Shown: positions 24,941 through 33,545, numbered from the stretch's first letter. The stretch: DNA of 55,789 nt from Lachnospiraceae bacterium (GCA_019423745.1 JAHZAV010000016.1:1-55789), one strand, 5' to 3'. The notes: generated by a model not told the origin, from the sequence alone. Numbers and translations are program-made.

Positions 24941-25871
24941 AAAATCCCGCTCCTTTGATCAGTGCATCCGTTTCTTTCACCAATTTATCAATCAGTTCCT
25001 TACAAGTCAGTCTTTCCTTTACCATACCGGCTATCTGACCTGCCATTACACTTCCATTTTTGACGTCCCCTTCTACAACTGCCTTACGAAGTCCTCCAAG
25101 TGTCAGCAATTCCAACTCTTCAAAGCTTGCTCCGTTATTTTCCAGCTCCAGATATTTCTTCGTCATATCATTTCTAAGGGCACGAACCGGATGTCCTGTT
25201 GTACGCCCGGTCACACGAGAATCGATGTCTTTTGCTTTAATAATGCGTTCTTTGTAATTTTCATGCACTTGGGATTCCTCAGTTACAACAAAATGAGTTC
25301 CCATCTGAACTCCCTTGGCTCCCAACATAAATGCAGCCGCAATTCCTCTTCCATCGGCAATTCCGCCAGCAGCAATAACAGGAATGTTTACAGCATCTAC
25401 AACCTGTGGCACCAGTACCATTGTTGTGTTTTCACCAATGTGTCCACCGGCTTCTGTACCCTCTGCCACAAGAGCGTCTGCTCCGCAGCGTTCCATACGT
25501 TTTGCCAGTGCAACGGAAGCAACAACCGGTATGACTTTCACACCTGCTTCCTTCCACATCTTCATATATTTTTCCGGATTTCCGGCTCCTGTTGTAACGA
25601 CTTTTACGCCTTCTTCTACAATCACCCTTGCTACATCATCTGCATAAGGGCTCATAAGCATAATATTTACTCCAAATGGTTTATCTGTTAATTTTTTTGC
25701 CTCTTTGATCTGTTCGCGTACCCAGTCCGCCGGAGCACTCGCAGCTCCGATAAGCCCAAGTCCACCGGCATTTGATACGCCGGCTGCCAAGTGATACTCT
25801 GCAACCCAGGCCATTCCTCCTTGAATAATCGGATATTCTATTCCAAGCAATTCGGTTACTTCTGTTTTCAT
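24933..25871 (-). CDS. fabK: enoyl-ACP reductase II (FMN)
   Basis: Final reduction of enoyl-ACP in FASII. The 312-residue FMN protein has the family start LGIEYPIIQGGMAWVAEYHL, the EAGGH motif with the catalytic-region His, and the phosphate-binding AAGGIADGRGIAAAF. It lacks the Cys cluster seen in the FabX-like paralogue of the same operon. GAGG lies 8 bases before the ATG. It follows acpP after 65 bases. Confidence 0.96.
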   Translation of the reverse strand: MKTEVTELLGIEYPIIQGGMAWVAEYHLAAGVSNAGGLGLIGAASAPADWVREQIKEAKKLTDKPFGVNIMLMSPYADDVARVIVEEGVKVVTTGAGNPEKYMKMWKEAGVKVIPVVASVALAKRMERCGADALVAEGTEAGGHIGENTTMVLVPQVVDAVNIPVIAAGGIADGRGIAAAFMLGAKGVQMGTHFVVTEESQVHENYKERIIKAKDIDSRVTGRTTGHPVRALRNDMTKKYLELENNGASFEELELLTLGGLRKAVVEGDVKNGSVMAGQIAGMVKERLTCKELIDKLVKETDALIKGAGFYE

Positions 25872-25936
25872 ATTGACAACCTCTTTTTCTTCTTTCTCTG
25901 TTTTTATCCCAATTTTTCTTTTTCTATCTCAGCTAT

Positions 25937-26161
25937 TTATTGATGAGACTCGATATATTTTACTACATCCCCTACTGTTGCAATATTTTCCAGATCTTCT
26001 GTAGGGATTTCTACATCATACTCCTCTTCCAAAGCCATAACCAATTCAAATAAATCCAATGAATCTGCACCCAGATCTTCTTTAAAAGAGGATTCCTCTG
26101 TAATAGTTTCTGCATCTACTCCTAATGAGTCAGCTACCATTTCTTTGATTTTTTCTAACAT
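25937..26161 (-). CDS. acpP: acyl carrier protein
   Basis: The 74-residue acidic helical protein has Ser34 in GADSLDLFELV as the phosphopantetheine site. It carries all FASII intermediates. AAAAGGAG precedes the ATG. The 68-base gap to fabH contains a small inverted repeat (CACTG/CAGTG, about 26198-26220), which might set mRNA stability around acpP. Confidence 0.97.
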   Translation of the reverse strand: MLEKIKEMVADSLGVDAETITEESSFKEDLGADSLDLFELVMALEEEYDVEIPTEDLENIATVGDVVKYIESHQ

Positions 26162-26229
26162 TTTTGTTCTCCTTTTCTTCTACTTTTCATTTCTTTATCA
26201 CATCACTGCTGCAAACAGTGGTGTTTCTT

Positions 26230-27195
26230 TTACTTTCCCCATTCCAGAATGCTTGCTCCCCAGGAAAGCCCGGCTCCAAATCCTGCCAGAATGAGCTTTT
26301 GTCCTTTTTTCAATCTTCCATCCCTGTTCATTTCATCCAAAAGGATCGGAATACTTGCTGAAGATGTATTTCCATATTCCTGAAGATTCATAGGAAATTT
26401 GTCAATAGAGACATCCAGCCTTTTAGCTACTGCCTCCACTATTCTCTTATTTGCCTGATGAAGAATAAAATAATCAATATCCTTCTCTGTCATATTGTTT
26501 TTTTCCAACACTTCTCTTACAGCTTCCGGTACCTTTTTTACTGCAAATTTAAATACAGCCTGGCCATCCATCTGCATATAAGTTTCTTTTAATGGAATCT
26601 CCTGCCAATTTCTGTTATGTCTGCTGGTACAGGTCAAAGCCTCACCCTTGGCGCCGTCAGAATGAGTCACTCCTCTATACAAGTTCCCCTCCGACGCTTT
26701 CACAACAGCTGCTCCTGCGCCGTCTCCAAATAAGATACAAGTTCCTCTGTCTTCCCAGTTTGTAAGATTGGATAAACTTTCACTTCCAATGATCAATATC
26801 GTTTTATACATACCACTGGACAGATAGGCAACTGCCGTATTATAGGCAAAAACAAAACCTGTACATGCCGCACTCAGATCAAAGCAAGTCGCATTTACTG
26901 CCCCAATTGCTTTTTGCACTTCGCAGGCCGCACATGGCAGAATTACATTTGAAGAAATGGTGGATACCAAAATAAGATCCACTTCTTCAGGCGTAACATT
27001 CCCATTCTCCAATGCTTTTAAAGCCGCTTCTGCTGCCATGGAAACGGTATTTTCCTCTTGGATGATGTGACGCCTTATGACTCCTGTCCTCTCGCGAATC
27101 CATTCATCACTTGTCTCAACGAGCTGTGCAATATCATTATTATCCATTGTATGTACAGGTATATAGGATCCTGTGCCGCATATTACTCCAGTCAT
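26230..27195 (-). CDS. fabH: 3-oxoacyl-ACP synthase III
   Basis: Starts fatty acid synthesis by condensing a short acyl-CoA with malonyl-ACP. The 321-residue enzyme has catalytic Cys111 in SAACTGFVFA, His in ILHQANKR, and the conserved LQEYGNTSSASIP Asn region. It is the first gene of the operon, about 70 bases downstream of the promoter. GAGGAG precedes the ATG at a somewhat long distance. Confidence 0.97.
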   Translation of the reverse strand: MTGVICGTGSYIPVHTMDNNDIAQLVETSDEWIRERTGVIRRHIIQEENTVSMAAEAALKALENGNVTPEEVDLILVSTISSNVILPCAACEVQKAIGAVNATCFDLSAACTGFVFAYNTAVAYLSSGMYKTILIIGSESLSNLTNWEDRGTCILFGDGAGAAVVKASEGNLYRGVTHSDGAKGEALTCTSRHNRNWQEIPLKETYMQMDGQAVFKFAVKKVPEAVREVLEKNNMTEKDIDYFILHQANKRIVEAVAKRLDVSIDKFPMNLQEYGNTSSASIPILLDEMNRDGRLKKGQKLILAGFGAGLSWGASILEWGK

Positions 27196-27251
27196 TTTTG
27201 TTTCCTCGTCTCCTCAATTGTTCTGTTACTCAAATATTTTTAATTATAAAT

Positions 27252-27295
27252 ATTTTGACTTTCAAAGTATATAGCACCACTTATTCTTTTGTCAA
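27252..27295 (-). promoter_or_regulatory. fatty-acid operon promoter with FabT-type operator
   Basis: TTGACA (27290-27295), 18-base spacer, TATACT (27266-27271) on the minus strand. The 17-base dyad ACTTTGAAAGTCAAAAT (27252-27268) overlaps the end of the -10 box and the start site. It matches the known FabT pattern TTTGA-N3-TCAAA. It should mediate repression by the fabT product. Confidence 0.8.
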
Positions 27296-27343
27296 GTACC
27301 AGAAAAATTTTTTACATTTTAAAATGCTCCATATTCCATCCCT

Positions 27344-28681
27344 CTATTGCAACTGTACCTTTTTCCATTTTCCAGTAAGAAACCGGACAAAAGATATGAT
27401 ATAATTTGCCGCCCATCCTATAGGAACTGCATACCAGACAGCTGCCACACCAATGATCGGTGCAAAAATATAAGAAAAAGCAACACGGATTCCCAGATTT
27501 ACAAGATTTGCCACAGTAAACCATACCATGTCTCCCGCACCTCTTAAAATACCGTCTGTAATCATTTTTAAACCAATTATCCCAAAGAAAAATCCGATAA
27601 ATGTCAGGTACTCCTTTCCGGTCTGAAAAGCCAATTCATTTGCCCCTTCCTCCAAAAAGAGCGCCATAATCCCTTCATGAAATATTTCCAGAACCAGACA
27701 GATTACCACCGCAAAGGCAGTGATAATACCATAACTGATAAAATACCCTCTCTGTGCTCTCTCCTTTTGATTTGCTCCTATATTCTGTGCCGCAAAAGTA
27801 GACACCGCATTTCCCATGGCCGACATAGGTACAATGCAGATACTTTCTATACGCATACCAGCTGAATACCCTGCAAGGACACTGGAGCCGAACCCATTAA
27901 CTACCGACTGTACCAGCATCATCCCAATAGAAACAATAGACTGCTGCAAGATAGATGGTAAAGCAATTCTTGTCATCCTTCCAAGCTGAGCTTTATCAAA
28001 TCTTCTCCAGCTTTCTTCCTCATATTTTTTTAATGTACGCAGCAATATGGCAAAGGAACACACCGCCGAAATCCCCTGTGCTGCCACGGTAGCGGCAGCA
28101 ACTCCAGCCACTCCCATTTTCAAAACACAGACTGCTCCCAAATCCAGGACAATATTCAACAAAGAGGAAAAGAGCAAAAGATAAAGTGGAATTCGTGAAC
28201 GTCCCAATGAATTAAAAATAGACGCCAATATATTGTACATAAAAAGAAAAGGAAGCCCGCCAAAATAAATCTTCAAATAAAGCACTGCCTGATCCAAAAT
28301 ATTTTCTGGCGTGTTCAGCCATATCATAATGCCTTTGCTGCCTGCAACTCCTGCCATTCCAAGAATAATACTGACAACTAAAAATGTAATCAGAGCTGTG
28401 CCCACTGAGGTTTTCATCTTTGCGTACTGCTTTGCCCCCAAATACTGACTTGTCAATACCGAGGCCCCCATGCCTCCTCCAATAGCAATTGAAATAAAAA
28501 CGGTCGTAAGCGCATAGGAAGCGCCGACAGCTGCCAGCGCTTCTTCTCCTACGAATTTCCCTACAATAATGGAATCCACCATATTGTAAAATTGTTGAAA
28601 CAGATTTCCGATAATCATAGGCAGGGCGAAGAAAAATAATGATTTTCCCGGCGCGCCTGTGATCATATTATTTTTACTCAT
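27344..28681 (-). CDS. MATE-family efflux transporter
   Basis: The 445-residue, 12-helix multidrug/metabolite exporter shows the MatE signature at the N-terminus (PGKSLFFFALPMIIGNLFQQFYNMVDS, written here only as a family match) and the repeat start RMTRIALPSILQQSIVS near residue 235. It is driven by Na+ or H+. The substrate is unknown. It is last in an apparent operon with sdaAB and sdaAA (34-base gap). Confidence 0.92.
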   Translation of the reverse strand: MSKNNMITGAPGKSLFFFALPMIIGNLFQQFYNMVDSIIVGKFVGEEALAAVGASYALTTVFISIAIGGGMGASVLTSQYLGAKQYAKMKTSVGTALITFLVVSIILGMAGVAGSKGIMIWLNTPENILDQAVLYLKIYFGGLPFLFMYNILASIFNSLGRSRIPLYLLLFSSLLNIVLDLGAVCVLKMGVAGVAAATVAAQGISAVCSFAILLRTLKKYEEESWRRFDKAQLGRMTRIALPSILQQSIVSIGMMLVQSVVNGFGSSVLAGYSAGMRIESICIVPMSAMGNAVSTFAAQNIGANQKERAQRGYFISYGIITAFAVVICLVLEIFHEGIMALFLEEGANELAFQTGKEYLTFIGFFFGIIGLKMITDGILRGAGDMVWFTVANLVNLGIRVAFSYIFAPIIGVAAVWYAVPIGWAANYIISFVRFLTGKWKKVQLQ

Positions 28682-28715
28682 AAGTTATATTCTCCGGTCA
28701 TTCTATATTTTTGTT

Positions 28716-29591
28716 TTATACTTGTGATGTCATTTTTTCCGCTACTTCCACACCTTTCAGGCTGGCTGCTACGCCTCCTGCACCGGTTTCCCGCAAAGTA
28801 ACATCCATCTTTTCTCCAACTTCCCGCATAGCATCAATTACTTGATCTACCGGAATCTGACTTTCAATTCCAGCTAAAGCCATATCAGCAGCTGTCAGCG
28901 CATTTACAGCTCCGCCTACATTCCGTTTCACACACGGCACTTCAACCAGCCCGGCGACTGGATCACATACCAGTCCCATCAAATTTTTCAGCGCCATTGC
29001 TGCCGCATGTTCCATCTGTACGATGCTGGCCCCTTTTACATGACATATAGCTGCAGCCGCCATTGCAGATCCTGATCCTATCTCTGCCTGGCAGCCTCCT
29101 GCTGCTCCTGCGAGAAATGCGCGATTAGCAATAACCTGTCCCACACCAGCTGCCACATACATTGCCTCCACCATAGTTTCTTCCGGCACTTGGTTCTCTT
29201 TAAAATAAGGAATCAAAACAGCTGGGAGAACTCCACAAGCTCCTGCTGTTGGCGCCGCAATAATCCTTTTCATACAGGCATTGTTGCACCCCATTTTCAA
29301 AGCTACTGTCATAACTTTCGCAACAAAATCCCCGCAGAGCGTATTCCCCTTTTTCTGATATTCCTCCATTTGGCCGCCTTCTTTTCCTACCAGACCGCTC
29401 CTGGATACAAGATCCGGTTCATAAGTGTCCACATTTTCACACATGATACGCCACATACGTGTCATTTCCTTCCATGAGTCTTCTGGTGAAGCTCCTCTCT
29501 CATTACAGTCTTCCAGTTGTATGGCCTTCCAGAAGTCGATTCCGTCTTCTTCACATCTTTTTCTTATTTCTTCCATTGACTGATATGACAT
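28716..29591 (-). CDS. sdaAA: L-serine dehydratase, alpha subunit
   Basis: Converts L-serine to pyruvate and ammonia with an oxygen-labile [4Fe-4S] cluster. The 291-residue subunit has the AAPTAGACGVLPAVL motif and cluster cysteines in AGGCQAEIGSGSAMAA and the LVCDPVAGLVEVPC segment. AGGAGG lies 12 bases upstream of the ATG. The beta gene ends 16 bases before it, so both subunits are made from one mRNA. Confidence 0.96.
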   Translation of the reverse strand: MSYQSMEEIRKRCEEDGIDFWKAIQLEDCNERGASPEDSWKEMTRMWRIMCENVDTYEPDLVSRSGLVGKEGGQMEEYQKKGNTLCGDFVAKVMTVALKMGCNNACMKRIIAAPTAGACGVLPAVLIPYFKENQVPEETMVEAMYVAAGVGQVIANRAFLAGAAGGCQAEIGSGSAMAAAAICHVKGASIVQMEHAAAMALKNLMGLVCDPVAGLVEVPCVKRNVGGAVNALTAADMALAGIESQIPVDQVIDAMREVGEKMDVTLRETGAGGVAASLKGVEVAEKMTSQV

Positions 29592-29607
29592 ATTCTTTCT
29601 GGCCCTC

Positions 29608-30285
29608 CTATTCCTCAGTTGTTCCGCTCACATTCAAAAATGTTACTTTAATAATGCCATCCAGGTTTTCCAACCAGGAAATTGCCTGGTTGGGAATGGT
29701 CTGATCTGTCTCAATAACCATAACTGCATAGCCACCTCTTTTGTCCCGGAACAGCTGCATTGTTGCAATATTGATTTTCTTCTGGCTTAAAATATCCGCC
29801 ACCTGCGCCACATGCCCCGGCTGGTCTACATTATGCACAATCAGAGTATTACTCTCCGCATTAAAATTCACCTCAATATCATCCAGCTTACTAACTTTAA
29901 TTCTTCCGCCGCCAATGGAACAGGCCTGAATTTTCAAGCTGTCTACTCCATCAGCTTCCAAAGTCATCTGAACAGTATTAGGATGTGCACCTCTGATCTC
30001 CTTTTTTTGAATTGTAAAATCCATTCCCAATTCTCTGGCGATCTCATAACTATTAGGAATACGCATATCGTCAGGCTTCATTCCCAATAATCCTGCCACG
30101 ATAGCCCGGTCTGTTCCATGTCCCTCACCTGTCGCAGCAAAAGAACCGTGAAGATAAATCAAAGCTTTCTTTGGCTGTTTTCCAAGAAGCTGTCTCCCTA
30201 TCAGCCCGATTCTGACTGCTCCCGCCGTGTGAGAGCTGGATGGTCCTACCATTACCGGACCAAGGATGTCGAAAATACTTGCCAT
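29608..30285 (-). CDS. sdaAB: L-serine dehydratase, beta subunit
   Basis: Partner of SdaAA. The 225-residue protein has the SDH beta domain (FDILGPVMVGPSSSHTAGA, HGSFAATGEGHGTD) and a C-terminal ACT domain from about residue 148 (TLIVHNVDQPGHVAQVADIL). The ACT domain probably senses serine. AAAGG sits before the ATG. It is first in the operon, behind a promoter with a roughly 145-base leader. Confidence 0.96.
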   Translation of the reverse strand: MASIFDILGPVMVGPSSSHTAGAVRIGLIGRQLLGKQPKKALIYLHGSFAATGEGHGTDRAIVAGLLGMKPDDMRIPNSYEIARELGMDFTIQKKEIRGAHPNTVQMTLEADGVDSLKIQACSIGGGRIKVSKLDDIEVNFNAESNTLIVHNVDQPGHVAQVADILSQKKINIATMQLFRDKRGGYAVMVIETDQTIPNQAISWLENLDGIIKVTFLNVSGTTEE

Positions 30286-30410
30286 TTTTCTTACCTTTCC
30301 TTTCCACAGTATTCCTGCCCGTCCCCTCGAGCACCAACACAGGATTCCTATATATCCCAGCTTCCATAATAAATATGAATTCCCGTGTTTTTCCGTTTAT
30401 ATTGCTTTTT

Positions 30411-30444
30411 ATGTTACGCAACATAGGTTAAAATTATTATACCA
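30411..30444 (-). promoter_or_regulatory. sda operon extended -10 promoter and dyad
   Basis: TGGTATAAT on the minus strand (TATAAT at 30436-30441) is an extended -10 element, and no good -35 is visible. Just downstream, ATGTTACGCAACAT (30411-30424) is a perfect 5-bp inverted repeat with a 4-base centre and could bind a regulator. The remaining leader to 30286 has no riboswitch that I recognise. Confidence 0.55.
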
Positions 30445-30497
30445 TATAGCCCCTTTAGAAACCTTATAAATATTTTTTAATTTTTTCAAAAAAGTGT

Positions 30498-30526
30498 TTG
30501 CAAATTCCCCTGTTATATGATATGAT
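30498..30526 (+). promoter_or_regulatory. tRNA-Leu promoter
   Basis: TTGCAA (30498-30503), 17-base spacer, TATGAT (30521-30526), ending 12 bases before the tRNA. Confidence 0.7.
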
Positions 30527-30538
30527 AATTTTTGTCGA

Positions 30539-30621
30539 GCGGAGATGGCGGAATGGCAGACGCGCTAGATTCAGGTTCTAGTGGGAGCAATCCTGTGAGG
30601 GTTCAAGTCCCTTTCTCCGCA
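30539..30621 (+). tRNA. tRNA-Leu (CAG)
   Basis: Full cloverleaf: GCGGAGA/TCTCCGC acceptor, class II variable arm, GGTTCAAGTCC T-arm. The anticodon loop TTCAGGT gives anticodon CAG (reads CUG). Discriminator A is at 30621. The 3' CCA is not encoded. Confidence 0.96.
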
Positions 30622-30632
30622 TGGTTGATAGA

Positions 30633-30671
30633 TTAGAAATTCTTGAGGAATCAAGGATTTCTAATTTTTTT
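30633..30671 (+). terminator. terminator after tRNA-Leu
   Basis: TTAGAAAT...CTTGA pairs with TCAAG...ATTTCTAA around a GGAA loop, followed by TTTTTTT. Confidence 0.85.
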
Positions 30672-30784
30672 ATTTATTTTTACAGCAGCAACCCCAATTA
30701 CTTCTTCTTGTATCTGCCAAATATACACCGTTCATATATCTTGCGCATACAATATAAAGACTTATAAATGAAGAAAATTTTTAT

Positions 30785-31022
30785 ATGAGTATGCCTAAAA
30801 TCAAATGCGAACACATTGATAAATGCTGAAGGCGAAAAACTTCAAAAAGCTGTTTCTCTTAGCTGCAATTTAAAAGACTTGATTGAGATTAATAAATCTG
30901 TTGAAGATATGGTTGATAAAATTACCGCTCTTGAGACAATTTTGAAGTCAAAATTAGATTTTATAAAACCGATTCTATCTGACTGCGAAGATTGTCGCCA
31001 TGATAAAAATGAAAATGCATAA
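30785..31022 (+). pseudogene. small frame-broken Cys-containing ORF
   Basis: An ATG at 30785 reads 14 codons (MSMPKIKCEHIDKC) and stops. A 65-codon frame shifted by one base continues from the same point to 31022 with no ATG of its own, only a TTG at 30816. Joined, they give a plausible 79-residue protein with a coiled-coil centre flanked by C-x5-C and C-x2-C pairs. Either one base was gained or lost, or there is a frameshift site at GCTGA. No clear ribosome site or promoter is seen. The product is unknown to me. Confidence 0.4.
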
Positions 31023-31038
31023 CTCCTTTCAAGGCAAA

Positions 31039-31080
31039 CAGCAGACGCCAGGGTATCCCTGCGTCTGCTGCTTGCTTTTA
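31039..31080 (+). terminator. hairpin after the small ORF
   Basis: CAGCAGACGC (31039-31048) pairs with GCGTCTGCTG (31061-31070), and an inner AGGG/CCCT extends the stem. CTTGCTTTTA follows. It is a strong stem with a poor T-tract. Confidence 0.6.
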
Positions 31081-31116
31081 TATCTTCTCCAATGTTATCA
31101 TAAACAAGGGAAGTAA

Positions 31117-31145
31117 TTGCTCCCAAATTTTGTTTATATTATAAA
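31117..31145 (+). promoter_or_regulatory. promoter of the MIF-like gene
   Basis: TTGCTC (31117-31122), 17-base spacer, TATAAA (31140-31145). It lies immediately upstream of the AAGGAGG ribosome site. Confidence 0.5.
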
Positions 31146-31161
31146 GTAAGGAGGATTTCTC

Positions 31162-31503
31162 ATGCCATTTATACATACCAAAACAACTTTACCACTGGAT
31201 GTTTCTAAAAAAGAGGCTCTTTCCGACGGTCTTGCACAGATCGCAAAGGACTGCCTTGGAAAATCTGAAAACTGGCTGATGACTGGATTTGAAGAAAAAT
31301 CTGATCTGTATTTCCGAAAAGACTGGACCAACGCTGCTTACATCGAAGTAAAACTCTGCGGCCATGCAGATTCTGATGCATTTTCTCAAATGACACAAAA
31401 AATATGTGACCTCTATCAAAAAGAACTGGGGCTTTCAGGAGAGCGAATATACGTTTCCTATTTTCCAACACCAGACTGGGGCTGGAATGGAAAAAACTTC
31501 TAA
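31162..31503 (+). CDS. MIF-like tautomerase superfamily protein
   Basis: The 113-residue protein has the length and layout of macrophage migration inhibitory factor. Pro follows the initiator Met (the catalytic N-terminal Pro of tautomerases). GLAQIAKDCLGKSENWLMTGF matches the MIF helix and strand, and ERIYVSYFPTPDWGWNG matches the C-terminal segment. Likely activity is phenylpyruvate/dopachrome-type tautomerisation in the cytoplasm, with the natural substrate unknown. There is no signal peptide. AAGGAGG sits 8 bases before the ATG. It is monocistronic, and the convergent PH-domain gene ends 18 bases away. Confidence 0.85.
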   Translation: MPFIHTKTTLPLDVSKKEALSDGLAQIAKDCLGKSENWLMTGFEEKSDLYFRKDWTNAAYIEVKLCGHADSDAFSQMTQKICDLYQKELGLSGERIYVSYFPTPDWGWNGKNF

Positions 31504-31521
31504 TTACATTTATCCTTCGTT

Positions 31522-33018
31522 TCAGTGACCTAAAATTTTTTCTTTTATTTTTTCTTCCAGATTTGTCCGGAAATAGGGAATGTCATGTTCCCTCATGCCC
31601 GCCGCAGCCAGAAGGGAAAAAGATCCTTTCTGTATGCGGCAAAGTCTGGCCAGAAAGTTCTGTCTCAACTCTACATACTGAATCTTATCATATTTTACCG
31701 CAATCAAAGTTTTTCCAAAATATCCTTCTACCGTTCTTAAAAAGCCTTCATCTACGCAGAGTCTCGCTGTCAAATAGTCTAAAAAAATCAACAAAGGAAT
31801 AAACACTCCCGTAAAGGCTGCCACTGCAGTCACGATGACTTTGTATTTTCCCCAAAATGTAAGTAATGCCATTGTTCCCAAAATTAAAGCTGTCTCAAAG
31901 AAAACAAGAGGAACCGCTTTAACAGCCAGAACAGAAACAGGCTGTCTTATCATTTTTTCTTGAGCTGCGCCTGCAAATTCCGGCAACAATTTTTCTATCT
32001 TCTCTTCCACATCTTTTTTCTTTCCGTAAAGAATAAAAAATGACTGCTTCTCCTCCTTATCATCCCCAATCCCTATATTGATCAATTCTGCCATATACAT
32101 GCCGGCCATCCTTGCAATCAACGTCTGATTTATTTTCAAAGCCTGTATTTTATCAACCGGAATCGTATATTCTACTCGTTTCAAAATCCCATATCGGATA
32201 TAAATTTCATCTCCTTTTCTTTGAGCTGAAAACTCAAAATAACGGATAAAATCTTTTACAATATTCCACACTGCCGATAGAATAAAAGAAAGGACTGCAA
32301 GAATTCCCACCAGACCGCTCACGAGAGACTGTGCCAACTGACCTTTTTCAGCAAAGTGTGAAATGACCTCTATCAGTCCGCCTACACCTACCACAATAAC
32401 TAAAAGAGAAAATATAGTAATAGAGCAAAATCCATGCTTTAATATATCGGATAGTGATGCTTCTGCATCAAAAGATACTTTGTTTGATTCATTTATATCC
32501 GATTTTTCCTCATTATCCCGGTTTCCTGCCGTCTCCTTAAGAAGTCCCATGACTGTCTGACGGAATGCTTCCGCATCTGCTTTTTTCAAAACAATCTGAA
32601 CATCTGTTTTTTCTGCCGTAGACAAACTACTGGTATCTATTTTAATTTTGCAGGTTCCTACAATCATCTCAAACAAATTCTGTTCTGTATTAATATTGGA
32701 AATGTTTTTTATCCCAATCGTATTGACCTTCTGATTCATGGTTTTTCTCTCAATTACAATTGTCTGCCCTTCGATGTAAATCCATGTTTTTGCCCAGGTC
32801 CATATTTGTTTTACCACAGCTATGATAAAAAACAGCAGAATTCCTACGATGATCATCATACCGCGGCCAGCCTCTGCAAAGGAAAAATCAACTTCCATCA
32901 ACTTATCCACATTCTGTATAAGGATTCCAAATGCAACGACAGCAAGGGTCGCAAATCCTCCCCCCACTTGTTCTGCTATAATCGAAATATGATTCCTGAT
33001 TTTCTTACCGTTTTCCAT
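31522..33018 (-). CDS. bacterial PH-domain membrane protein (YdbT-like)
   Basis: The 498-residue membrane protein has three repeats of a paired membrane helix plus bacterial PH domain (bPH2/DUF304). These start near residues 20, 200 and 370, each with an IYIEGQTIVIE or GDEIYIRYGILKR type strand. This is the YdbT arrangement of Bacillus, where YdbS-YdbT protects against some membrane-active antibiotics. It overlaps the end of the YdbS-like gene by 14 bases. The function here is inferred from that pairing. Confidence 0.82.
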   Translation of the reverse strand: MENGKKIRNHISIIAEQVGGGFATLAVVAFGILIQNVDKLMEVDFSFAEAGRGMMIIVGILLFFIIAVVKQIWTWAKTWIYIEGQTIVIERKTMNQKVNTIGIKNISNINTEQNLFEMIVGTCKIKIDTSSLSTAEKTDVQIVLKKADAEAFRQTVMGLLKETAGNRDNEEKSDINESNKVSFDAEASLSDILKHGFCSITIFSLLVIVVGVGGLIEVISHFAEKGQLAQSLVSGLVGILAVLSFILSAVWNIVKDFIRYFEFSAQRKGDEIYIRYGILKRVEYTIPVDKIQALKINQTLIARMAGMYMAELINIGIGDDKEEKQSFFILYGKKKDVEEKIEKLLPEFAGAAQEKMIRQPVSVLAVKAVPLVFFETALILGTMALLTFWGKYKVIVTAVAAFTGVFIPLLIFLDYLTARLCVDEGFLRTVEGYFGKTLIAVKYDKIQYVELRQNFLARLCRIQKGSFSLLAAAGMREHDIPYFRTNLEEKIKEKILGH

Positions 33019-33493
33019 CTTCCAACCTCTGCTCCACTACAATTTCATTAATTCTTCTGCGAAGTCTCTCTGCAATCTGTTCTGCCTTTTTCTCATCCAG
33101 AAAAGAAATAGTTACATCTCCTCCCGCAGTTGTCACCACAACCTTCGCCACTTTAAAAATCTGATCAATGGGGCCTTTCGCTGTTTCCAGCTTGTGGAGT
33201 CTTTCAATAGGAACGATATGGCGCTTTACAAACAGATATCCTTCCTGAATATCAATACATTCTTCATTAATACTATAACGATACCGGTGATAACGAAAAA
33301 CCGGACTGATCAATGCATCAACAATCGTAAAAATAAGTATTGCCAAAGAAATCCATTTCCCAATAATAACATCCTTTGGAATAATCCAAAAATAATTCAC
33401 TGCCGCCACAATTGCTATTATAACAACAGCTGCCAGAATACCGGCCGTATACATACAGTAAAGTGCGTTTTTTGATAATTTTTCGTATTTCAT
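33005..33493 (-). CDS. bacterial PH-domain membrane protein (YdbS-like)
   Basis: The 162-residue protein has two N-terminal helices (about 12-33 and 45-64) followed by one bPH2 domain (SINEECIDIQEGYLFVKRHIV, cited as family match). It is the usual small partner of the YdbT-like protein. AAGGAGGGGG precedes the ATG. It has its own promoter and is first of the pair. It is divergent from the two-component system at 33671. Confidence 0.82.
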   Translation of the reverse strand: MKYEKLSKNALYCMYTAGILAAVVIIAIVAAVNYFWIIPKDVIIGKWISLAILIFTIVDALISPVFRYHRYRYSINEECIDIQEGYLFVKRHIVPIERLHKLETAKGPIDQIFKVAKVVVTTAGGDVTISFLDEKKAEQIAERLRRRINEIVVEQRLEDGKR

Positions 33494-33516
33494 CTTCCCC
33501 CTCCTTATGTACTTTT

Positions 33517-33545
33517 ATACTATATCAATAATACAATTGAGTCAA
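33517..33545 (-). promoter_or_regulatory. promoter of the PH-domain pair
   Basis: TTGACT (33540-33545), 17-base spacer, TAGTAT (33517-33522), 24 bases before the YdbS-like start. Confidence 0.65.

Noticed and set aside
24933..25871. FabK as merely a duplicate of the second NMO-family gene
   Set aside because: The two differ: FabK lacks the C-terminal Cys cluster and has the FabK-type FMN motifs.
26196..26225. Terminator between acpP and fabH
   Set aside because: The CACTG/CAGTG repeat is short and has no T-run, so the operon probably continues.
30125..30424. 99-codon minus-strand ORF starting near the sda transcription start
   Set aside because: It runs out of frame through sdaAB, has no ribosome site and no recognisable domain. 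I treat it as a shadow.
30286..30435. Glycine-type riboswitch ahead of sdaAB
   Set aside because: The conserved core sequences of the glycine aptamer were not found.
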